DNA from: an uncultured Flavobacteriales bacterium
Lineage (GTDB): Bacteria > Bacteroidota > Bacteroidia > CAIKAF01
Assembly: GCA_903837495.1 (NCBI GenBank)
Contig: CAILUT010000031.1
Span: 85,771-149,770, forward strand
Direction: 5' to 3'
DNA: 64,000 nt
Both the position numbers and the translations under genes were made by a program. Shown in pieces: positions 53,551 to 60,646 of the stretch. Within the stretch, counting starts at the first letter, position 1; the number at the start of each line of letters is the position of its first letter. The notes under the pieces were generated by a model that ran no database searches, had not been told where the DNA came from, and saw only the letters and a program-made list of their open reading frames with translations.

Positions 53551-56124
53551 ATGCAGCCTTTTACAATGGTGTTCTCGTTTTTCTCTTCCATACCTAGGAA
53601 GGTGCTCTTTTTTCAAACTGGGCTCATTTTTCTTTGCACGGCATCAACCATGCAGGCCCAGTTGGTTTTTCAAAAAACATTCGGAGGCCCTCAAAACGAA
53701 TACTTCAATCAAATCCGAACCCTGCCTTCAGGAGGGTACGCCCTTGCTGGGGCATCGGCCTCGGGCAGTGCCGGAGAACGGGATTATTGGATTCAAACCA
53801 CCGATCAAGCCGGAAATGCGGTTTGGAGCCGGCAAGAAGGCACCGCGGCACGCGATATTGCTTGGGACATTAGCTTGCTTCAAAACGGAGATTACCTGCT
53901 GACGGGCGCTAGCCTGAATGCGCCACCTACCTTAGACGATGGTTTTTTTGGCCGCTACGACGCCACGGGCAATCCCATTTGGACCCGCGGTTTTGGCAGC
54001 AACACCACCGACGACGAGTTTTTTAAAGGACAAGCCATTCAACCCGCCGGTTTTGCCTTTTGCGGATTTGCCAACGGATTCGGAGGGCAGGTGAACATGT
54101 CCTTGGCCATTGCCGACCCCCTTGGAAACATCTTGTCGGTGAACCACTTTGGCGAAGCAGGGTTTGAATACGCCTACGATTTTGAACAAACCAGCGACGG
54201 GGGGTTTATCTTGGCCGGCCGCAGCACAAGCTTTGGACCCCTAAGCGATGCCTACATTGTGAAAGTGTCGGCCCTAGGCTTGGTGCAATGGGCTAGGGCC
54301 GTGGGCGGCGGCGGCGACGACCAAGCCTGGTCGGTTGAACAAACCGCCGATGGAGGATTTCTGTGCGGGGGCTTTACCTCTAGCTTTGGCAACGGAGAAG
54401 AAATGTGGGCCTTTAAATTGGATGCCTTGGGAAATCTCGTTTGGTCTAGAACCATGGGCTTGCCCTCGGCCGACCGAGCCTATATGGCCATGGAATTGCC
54501 CGGCGGTCGGGTGGCCCTGGTTGGTTTTATTACCGGCGGTGCCGGAGGCAAAGACGCCGCTTTGGTGGTGTTGGATGCCAATCAAAACATTGTTTTTGCA
54601 AAAGCCTATGGCAGCGCCGCCGACGAAGAGTTTATGGCCCTTGATTTGCGCAACAACCCCTCGGGCGGTTTTGCCATGGCCGGCTATTCTTCCGGATTGG
54701 GAGCTGGACTTCAAGATGGATTTCTGGTGGTAACCGATACCCTGGGCTTTAGCGGCTGCCAAGAAATAGCCCTTTCGTTGAATTCTACCGTCAACAACCC
54801 AACAATTGCGGGAACGGCCAGCATTTTTATTGGATTTACTCCACAGGTGCCCAACCTGATTCCCAGCTTTCCGAATTTTCAACCCGCCTGCCTGTGCCAA
54901 GATTACCAACCCGCACAATTGCCTCAAGGTGCCACCATGGTTTGCGCCACAGCAACCGCCCAGAACTACACCCAATCACCCCTTGAAGGCAATCCGGGAT
55001 TTCAGTGGGGCGCCAGCGGAGCTACGCTATTGCCACCCAGCAACGACACCCTGGTGTCCGTTTCCTTCGGCACTCAATCTGCCCAGCTTTGGGTTCAAGC
55101 CAATTACGGCGGTTGCACCCAGGTGAATCTGGACACCCTAAGCATCAATGTGAGTCAGTTGGCGGTGAACATTGTGGGCACCGACAGTTCTTGCGTAGGC
55201 GAACCCATTCAACTTACCGCCCAAGTAAGTTCGGCCGTAGGAAATCCAACCTTTGCTTGGAATACCGGAGCCATTTCGGGCACAGTAACCTACAGTCCCA
55301 CTCAAAATACAGGGTATGGGGTTACCGTTACCGATGGCATGGGCTGTACCGCCACCGATACTACAACGGTCTTGGTTTTCCCATACCCCGTTGTGAACTT
55401 AGGCCCCGATACCATAGCTTGTTCCAGCATTGCCCTTAATTTATCGGCGGGAAACCCCGGGGCGCAATACCTTTGGAGCACAGGAGCCACCGCCGGCACT
55501 ATTTTGGCTTCCAACTTTGGATCCTATTGGGTTCAGGTTGAAAAAGACGGCTGTGCCGGCACCGACACCCTTAACGTGGCCTTTGCTGCACCTACGGGAA
55601 TTTCTATTTTGGCCGACACCCTTGTTTGCCCCAATGCCTTGATTGATTTGTTTGCGGTGGCCGATTCAGGAGGCAGCATCGTGCAATACCTCTGGTCCAA
55701 TGGCCAAACCACGGCCCAAGCATTGGTAATTCCGCAGGTCTCTGATACCATAACCCTTCAGGTAATTGACAGCAACGGCTGCCAAAGTACCGCTATTCAT
55801 TACTTGAATGTGATTGAAGTGGACCCCAACCGGATTTGGATTCCCCTTGCTTTTTCGCCCAACAACGACCTGATCAACGATTCCGTTTGGGTGCACTTTT
55901 CGTTTCCTCAACTGGACCTGACCGAAGGGTTTAATTTCACGATTTTTGATCGCTGGGGTGGAATAATAAAGGATTTTGACGGGCCGAACGATTCCTGGGA
56001 CGGACGGACCGCCGATGGCAGCGAAAGGCTGCCCGCCGGTTCCTACGCCTGGCGTCTGCTGATACGCAACGAATGCTTTGAAGAACCTGTAAACCGGCTG
56101 GGAAGCCTGCAGCTGCTTCGATGA
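53551..56124 (+). CDS. Secreted T9SS-sorted protein with gliding motility-associated C-terminal domain
   Basis: 857 residues. Signal peptide followed by beta-propeller-like repeats to about residue 400 (GGYALAGASASGSAGERDYW, FEQTSDGGFILAGRSTSFGP, VEQTADGGFLCGGFTSSFGN), each with T-x-D-G-G-[FY]-x-[LV]-x-G. Two PKD/Ig-like regions follow (around 480-700). The last 90 residues (WIPLAFSPNNDLINDSVWVH, FNFTIFDRWGGIIKDFDGPN) are the CHU_C type B sorting domain for type IX secretion. Probably surface-bound or released. Alternative start ATG 53566. It overlaps folC by ATGA. Confidence 0.9.
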   Translation: MQPFTMVFSFFSSIPRKVLFFQTGLIFLCTASTMQAQLVFQKTFGGPQNEYFNQIRTLPSGGYALAGASASGSAGERDYWIQTTDQAGNAVWSRQEGTAARDIAWDISLLQNGDYLLTGASLNAPPTLDDGFFGRYDATGNPIWTRGFGSNTTDDEFFKGQAIQPAGFAFCGFANGFGGQVNMSLAIADPLGNILSVNHFGEAGFEYAYDFEQTSDGGFILAGRSTSFGPLSDAYIVKVSALGLVQWARAVGGGGDDQAWSVEQTADGGFLCGGFTSSFGNGEEMWAFKLDALGNLVWSRTMGLPSADRAYMAMELPGGRVALVGFITGGAGGKDAALVVLDANQNIVFAKAYGSAADEEFMALDLRNNPSGGFAMAGYSSGLGAGLQDGFLVVTDTLGFSGCQEIALSLNSTVNNPTIAGTASIFIGFTPQVPNLIPSFPNFQPACLCQDYQPAQLPQGATMVCATATAQNYTQSPLEGNPGFQWGASGATLLPPSNDTLVSVSFGTQSAQLWVQANYGGCTQVNLDTLSINVSQLAVNIVGTDSSCVGEPIQLTAQVSSAVGNPTFAWNTGAISGTVTYSPTQNTGYGVTVTDGMGCTATDTTTVLVFPYPVVNLGPDTIACSSIALNLSAGNPGAQYLWSTGATAGTILASNFGSYWVQVEKDGCAGTDTLNVAFAAPTGISILADTLVCPNALIDLFAVADSGGSIVQYLWSNGQTTAQALVIPQVSDTITLQVIDSNGCQSTAIHYLNVIEVDPNRIWIPLAFSPNNDLINDSVWVHFSFPQLDLTEGFNFTIFDRWGGIIKDFDGPNDSWDGRTADGSERLPAGSYAWRLLIRNECFEEPVNRLGSLQLLR

Positions 56125-57434
56125 ATTACGCCGAGGTTGAGGCCTTTTTGTTTTCTAGCCTGCCTATGTTTCAGCGCATCGGGGCGGCCGCCTACAAAGC
56201 CGATTTAACCAACACCTTGGCCTTTTGTGCCCATTTAAACCAACCCCAACACAAGTTCCCCAGCATTCACTTGGCCGGAACAAACGGAAAAGGCAGCGTT
56301 TCGCATACCTTGGCCTCCGTTTTTATGTCGGCAGGGTATAAAACCGGACTCTTCACTTCGCCCCACCTGATTTCGTACACCGAACGAATAAAAATCAACG
56401 GACAGGAAATTGAACAAGAGGCAGTGGTTGAATTTGTGCTGCAAAACAAAGCCTTTATTGAAGAGCAAAAGCCTAGCTTTTTTGAGATGACGGCCGCCAT
56501 GGCCTTTTGGTATTTTGCTCGGCAACAGGTCGATATTGCCATCGTTGAAACCGGAATGGGCGGCCGCCTCGATTCCACCAACGTGCTAAGCCCGCTGCTC
56601 AGCGTTATTACCAACATAGGCCTGGACCACACCGAGTTTCTTGGCCCCGACTTGCCCCGCATTGCCGGCGAAAAGGCCGGCATCATTAAGCCCAATACCC
56701 CCGTTTTGATAGGTCTGCGGCAGCCCGAAACCCAAGCCGTGTTTGAAGAAAAAAGCAAGGTGCAACAAGCTCCCCTCTTTTTCGCCGACGAACTGCTGCA
56801 TTGGTCGGCCGCAACGCCCTCCATTTGGGGCTGGGATTTGAAGGCAGCTCCCCTAAAAATGAACCTGCCCTGCACAGAACTCCATTTCCCCTTGGGCGGC
56901 TGGTACCAAAAAGAAAACGCCGCAACAGCCTTTGCCGCCCTTCAAGTGTTTGCACACACCTACCCCGATTGGAAGCTTGATGCCAAAGCCGTTGAAGCCG
57001 GATTCCAAAATATGGTGAAGCACACCGGACTTCGCGGTCGTTGGGAAATCCTAGGCCAAAACCCCCTGGTTATTGCCGATACCGCCCACAATCCCCCCGG
57101 CTGGAAAGCCGCCATGGAACAACTAAGCCACAGCGCTGCCGGAAAACCCATCTGCATGGTTTTTGGAGTGGTTCAAGGCAAAGATGTGGAATCTATGCTG
57201 AACATGCTGCCACCCCATACCCAGCTTTACCTAACCTGCCCTGACCTGCCCCGAGGTCTGCCGGTGGCCGAGCTGCTCAAAAAAATCCCCGATTCCATTC
57301 CAATACTGCTGAAGGCCAAGTCGGTAGATGAAGCCTACTGGGCCGCGGTAAACCAAGCCGGCCCTAACGGTGTTGTGTATGTAGGCGGAAGCACATTTGT
57401 TGTGGCTGACCTAATGAAGAAAATTTTCAGTTAG
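56121..57434 (+). CDS. folC: Folylpolyglutamate / dihydrofolate synthase
   Basis: 437 residues of the Mur ligase superfamily. IHLAGTNGKGSVSHTLASVF is the P-loop, TGLFTSPHLISYTERIKING the FolC signature, and VDIAIVETGMGGRLDSTNVL the metal-binding region; NPLVIADTAHNPPGWKAAM lies in the C-terminal ligase domain. It adds glutamate to dihydropteroate and polyglutamates folates. Coupled by ATGA overlap to the unrelated T9SS-sorted protein gene, which is unusual for a housekeeping gene. Confidence 0.95.
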   Translation: MNYAEVEAFLFSSLPMFQRIGAAAYKADLTNTLAFCAHLNQPQHKFPSIHLAGTNGKGSVSHTLASVFMSAGYKTGLFTSPHLISYTERIKINGQEIEQEAVVEFVLQNKAFIEEQKPSFFEMTAAMAFWYFARQQVDIAIVETGMGGRLDSTNVLSPLLSVITNIGLDHTEFLGPDLPRIAGEKAGIIKPNTPVLIGLRQPETQAVFEEKSKVQQAPLFFADELLHWSAATPSIWGWDLKAAPLKMNLPCTELHFPLGGWYQKENAATAFAALQVFAHTYPDWKLDAKAVEAGFQNMVKHTGLRGRWEILGQNPLVIADTAHNPPGWKAAMEQLSHSAAGKPICMVFGVVQGKDVESMLNMLPPHTQLYLTCPDLPRGLPVAELLKKIPDSIPILLKAKSVDEAYWAAVNQAGPNGVVYVGGSTFVVADLMKKIFS

Positions 57435-57445
57435 CGTTTTCTTTG

Positions 57446-57453
57446 TACTTTTG
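57446..57453 (+). promoter_or_regulatory. Bacteroidota -7 box very close to the next start
   Basis: TACTTTTG matches TAnnTTTG and ends seven bases before ATG 57461, so transcription would start at or near the start codon. It also makes TTG 57443 an unlikely start. Confidence 0.5.
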
Positions 57454-57460
57454 CCCCCCA

Positions 57461-58711
57461 ATGAAATTAAAAGCAAAATCCATTTCTTCTGAAATTCTGC
57501 AGCATTTTTTGCTGGAGGAGGAATTCAACTTGGAAAAACTGCGCCGCGAATCCACGCGGTTTAATCCCTTTTACCATTTGATGGGCAACAGCAACGGGGC
57601 GCATCATTTGGTGTTCTGGAAGTGGTTGTTGGATCCAAATCAAAACCACGGCTGCCGCGATTGGTTTTTGCGCAAGCTGGTGTTGTCGGCCTACCACATT
57701 CCTGCGGCCATAAAAAACCAAATACAGCTTTCAAACCACAGCTACACCGAGGTGCATAACCAATACAACCACCAAGATTTGGTGATTGAAAACCGGCGTT
57801 CGGGTTGGGCCTTGTTGGTAGGGGCCGCCCCAGAAGAGGATTTGCCCATTGACCACCTGGCCATTCAATACCAGCAGCATTCGCAGCGCGATTTTGCTCC
57901 CCAGGCTTATGTGCATTACATTTTGCTGGCCATAAGGCCCCACGAAGCCCGCCGCCTGCCAGGAATGGACGGCTATGACACCATTTTATTCAACGAAGTG
58001 CATCAGTGGCTCGGCGAAGGCTTAAGCAGCTTAGAGTTAGACGAGCCCATTGCCCTGTTTATTGATCATTACAAACGGTATTTAAAATTAGAAGTTATGA
58101 GTGCAGGCAAAGAACTTCGCAATCTTGCCCAACAAATTTATTGGAAACACAAATCGGCCTTGGATTATATTCTAGCCAACCGACCCATTTTGAATACGCC
58201 CGAGCATTTTCAAGACGTATTTAAGTTTTTTCGCGAAGACGAGCGCTACGCGGCACTAACTCCACAAAAAGACGAAATCTTTCGTTTCTTGCCGGTCATT
58301 ATTCAAGACAAGTTCCGTTACGGCTCTTATTCATGGCACCACATGTACGAAATGTTCTGCCTTGAAATGGTGTTTGAAGAAGATGCCATTATGGTTAAAT
58401 TCACCTTCGGCGGAATTTGGCATAAAGACGCCGAACGCCGGGAGTACCTTCAGCAGCTCAAGGATTCCATGTTCGATACCATGCAGCGCTTCGAGTCGCT
58501 TCAGCCCTATTTAAGTGAGCGCGGCCACAGCCGCGGAAAATATCCGGCCGTTGCCTTGTATCCATTGATGCATCTTTCGGATTTGGAAGAGTCCGAGGGC
58601 GATTTTATGCAAGCCTTCTTGCATCGGTTTGACGAATTTGAGCGCACCGTACTTTGGCCTTGGACCGAAGAAGTGAGCCAATACATTCCCGACCGCCCCG
58701 AGATTTCCTAA
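57461..58711 (+). CDS. PD-(D/E)XK nuclease-like protein, probably degenerate
   Basis: 416 residues. The start FYHLMGNSNGAHHLVFWKWLLDP resembles the first part of PDDEXK_4-type proteins, where N-E-x-x-x-S-x-x-L-x-W-L-L-D-P is common. The core HQDLVIENRRSGWALLVGA fits D-x-[LI]-x-I-E-N-[K], but Arg stands where the catalytic Lys is expected and the D-L-V-I-E-N pair lacks a second acid at the usual distance. The DHLAIQYQQHS segment matches the Q-L-x-x-Y region. The rest is helical. It may bind DNA or a partner without cutting. Family assignment is by pattern only. Confidence 0.6.
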   Translation: MKLKAKSISSEILQHFLLEEEFNLEKLRRESTRFNPFYHLMGNSNGAHHLVFWKWLLDPNQNHGCRDWFLRKLVLSAYHIPAAIKNQIQLSNHSYTEVHNQYNHQDLVIENRRSGWALLVGAAPEEDLPIDHLAIQYQQHSQRDFAPQAYVHYILLAIRPHEARRLPGMDGYDTILFNEVHQWLGEGLSSLELDEPIALFIDHYKRYLKLEVMSAGKELRNLAQQIYWKHKSALDYILANRPILNTPEHFQDVFKFFREDERYAALTPQKDEIFRFLPVIIQDKFRYGSYSWHHMYEMFCLEMVFEEDAIMVKFTFGGIWHKDAERREYLQQLKDSMFDTMQRFESLQPYLSERGHSRGKYPAVALYPLMHLSDLEESEGDFMQAFLHRFDEFERTVLWPWTEEVSQYIPDRPEIS

Positions 58712-58714
58712 GCT

Positions 58715-58732
58715 TGCCTACCTTTAGGCAAA
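58715..58732. promoter_or_regulatory. Inverted repeat over a promoter-like box
   Basis: TTGCCTA-CCTT-TAGGCAA is a seven-base-arm inverted repeat that contains TACCTTTA (58719-58726), close to the -7 consensus, 15 bases before ATG 58742. It could be an operator, or a weak hairpin ending the previous gene. Confidence 0.4.
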
Positions 58733-58741
58733 ATTTAGGGA

Positions 58742-59164
58742 ATGAGCATCATTGAATCGCAACGCGCCCCCGAACCCGTTGGCGCCTATCCACATGCCCG
58801 AAAAGTGGGCGACTTTATTTTTTACAGCGGAATGGGCCCCCGCAGCCGCGGCAAAAAAGAAATTCCAGGAGTAACCTTAAACGAGCAAGGCCAAATTGCA
58901 GCCTACGACATAGAGGCTCAATGCCACTCGGTATTTCAAAACCTGCAGGCCGTGGTGCAAGAGTCGGGAGCTTCTTGGATGGATTTGGTTGACATCACCG
59001 TGTTTCTAACCAACATGAAGGCCGACTTTAAAACCTACAACCGCATATATGCCGAGTATTTCAAGGACAACCAGCCTTGCCGTACCACCCTTGAAATTCT
59101 TAGCCTTCCAACTCCCATTGCCATTGAAGTAAAGGCCATTGCCTATGTGGGCCCTAAAGCGTAA
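58742..59164 (+). CDS. RidA family (YjgF/YER057c/UK114) protein
   Basis: 140 residues, family-typical length. PVGAYPHARKVGDFIFYSGM is the N-terminal strand pair, NLQAVVQESGASWMDLVDIT the central helix, and YFKDNQPCRTTLEILSLPTP with the conserved Arg that binds the carboxylate of enamine or imine substrates. RidA deaminates reactive enamines; this sequence with an insert (RSRGKKEIPG) is closer to the aminomuconate-deaminase-like branch. It overlaps the next gene by 20 bases. Confidence 0.88.
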   Translation: MSIIESQRAPEPVGAYPHARKVGDFIFYSGMGPRSRGKKEIPGVTLNEQGQIAAYDIEAQCHSVFQNLQAVVQESGASWMDLVDITVFLTNMKADFKTYNRIYAEYFKDNQPCRTTLEILSLPTPIAIEVKAIAYVGPKA

Positions 59165-59960
59165 AGCCGGTTTTCTAGGTTTGGCCCTGGCTTGCTTGCT
59201 GCCTTTGTTGCAGGCCCAGCCCACCACCGGAATTATGCGCGCAAAGCCAGCCCAAGCCGAACGCAAGCAAAAGGTGTTTGTAACGGGCGGCCCAGAGGTG
59301 TCAATGACGCTTCCAACCACCTTCGGCGAGCAGCCCCGCAGCTTTAGCGGCGACACGCTTTGGGACGTTTCGCCCATGCTTCGATATCGGTTTGGCGCCG
59401 CCGTACGCATTGATTTCTCGAAAGTTTTTGCCCTGCAAACCGGCCTGTATTACCATTCCCGTCGCTTTCAGGTGAGCGTGGGCGCTGCCGGCAGCCTGCA
59501 ACAGGCTTTCGATTCCTTGTATTTTCAAGAGGGCATTAATTACATTGGGTATGAACTGCCCCTAATGGCTCTGTTTTACGCCCAGTTGGGCGAGAACGCC
59601 TTTTTGAACAATGCCATTGGAATCAGCATCGATTTTTTTCCCAGCAGCACTGAAAAGCTAAACACCAACAGCGAGTTTAAGATTTTCAATGGCCGCAACA
59701 GCTGGGTGGTGCCCTCGCTGCGCGCCAGCGTAGGCTTGGAATGGCGCACCGAAAGCAGCGGAGCTTTTTACCTGGGGGGCACCTTTCAGCGGCCTATGTT
59801 CGCCCTTACCGACATGTTTATTGAAAGGCAGGAACCCACAGGGCCCATTGGCTTTCAAACCCAAGAAATCAACATTGGCGGCAGCTACTTCAGCATCGAT
59901 CTGCGCTATATTTTGCCCGCAGGCAAAGAGAATGCCTTTTTCGGCAAATCCACCCGCTAA
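59145..59960 (+). CDS. Outer-membrane beta-barrel protein
   Basis: 271 residues from ATG 59145 (a TTG six bases earlier is also in frame). Signal peptide AGFLGLALACLLPLLQAQ. The mature chain is all beta with alternating hydrophobic residues (MLRYRFGAAVRIDFSKVFAL, LQTGLYYHSRRFQVSVG, SVGLEWRTESSGAFYLGGTF) and ends in an aromatic-basic strand, consistent with a PorT-like eight-strand barrel. Cargo unknown. A head-to-head pair of structured repeats begins 31 bases after the stop. Confidence 0.82.
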   Translation: MWALKRKAGFLGLALACLLPLLQAQPTTGIMRAKPAQAERKQKVFVTGGPEVSMTLPTTFGEQPRSFSGDTLWDVSPMLRYRFGAAVRIDFSKVFALQTGLYYHSRRFQVSVGAAGSLQQAFDSLYFQEGINYIGYELPLMALFYAQLGENAFLNNAIGISIDFFPSSTEKLNTNSEFKIFNGRNSWVVPSLRASVGLEWRTESSGAFYLGGTFQRPMFALTDMFIERQEPTGPIGFQTQEINIGGSYFSIDLRYILPAGKENAFFGKSTR

Positions 59961-59990
59961 GTAAACATGGCAAGGAGAAAGGGGAGTTGG

Positions 59991-60132
59991 GCGGCAGCCG
60001 GGCTTTCCGGGCTACTCCGCAGGCCAAAAACGGGGCAGCCCTTGCCCGGCAGTAGCTCCTCGCGTCGCTCTGCCGGGCAAGGGCTGCCTGCCGTTTTGGC
60101 CTTTGCGGGGTAGCCTCGTCAATCCCTGCCGC
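59991..60132 (-). repeat. Structured hairpin element, copy 6
   Basis: On the minus strand GCGGCAGGGATTGACG opens and CCGGAAAGCCCGGCTGCCGC closes. GGCTAC pairs with GTAGCC, CCGCA with TGCGG, GGCCAAAACGG with a CCGTTTTTGGCC arm, and CAGCCCTTGCCCGGCAG with CTGCCGGGCAAGGGCTG. Apex AGCGACGCGAGGAGCT (minus strand of 60054-60069) has a GCGA tetraloop, a GNRA type. It faces copy 7 across 58 bases. Confidence 0.9.
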
Positions 60133-60190
60133 AGGCGGCCTGCACAGGGGAGCCAACTCGTGTGTAGGGATTCTCGGTATGGAGCGGCCC

Positions 60191-60332
60191 GCGGCAGGGA
60201 TTGACGAGGCTAGCCCGACAGGGGCAGGTTGGCAGGCCGCTGCGGCGGGCAGGAGCGACCTTGGGAGCTACCTGCCCGCCACAGCGGCCCCAACTCTGCA
60301 CCGCGGACTAGCCCGGAAAGCCCGCCCGCCGC
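60191..60332 (+). repeat. Structured hairpin element, copy 7
   Basis: GCGGCAGGGATTGACGA opens and CGGAAAGCCC closes. GGCTAG pairs with CTAGCC, GGTTGG with CCAAC, GGCCGCTG with CAGCGGCC, and GGCGGGCAGG with CCTGCCCGCC. Apex AGCGACCTTGGGAGCT (60254-60269), CUUG tetraloop. Together with copy 6 it makes a large inverted pair. Confidence 0.9.
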
Positions 60333-60646
60333 CCCCCAAAAAAAACCGCATCCGAGTGCACAAAAAATGAACAACCATTCGGCAATGCATAAATTTAGGC
60401 TTGGCAAAATCAAAAAAGAGTCGAAATTTAAAGTTTAAACCCAAAATGTGCAGCCTATTGTCTCTTTCAATGTCCCCCAAAAAAGGGTGCAAACACTGCA
60501 TCAATACGCAGGTTAAAACGCCGGACTTTAAAAATTACATGTTAAACTCACTTTAAGCCAAAAAAAAATTGCAAATATCCTTTTGGTTTTTTTAACTTTA
60601 TCGCCTCTATATGTGTTTCATTAGAAAAGTAAACAAATCCCATTAC
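60333..60646. other. Upstream region of the glycine-rich protein gene
   Basis: AT-rich and gene-free. TAACTTTA near 60593 loosely resembles a -7 box about 50 bases before ATG 60647; no repeat or hairpin of note. Confidence 0.4.
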
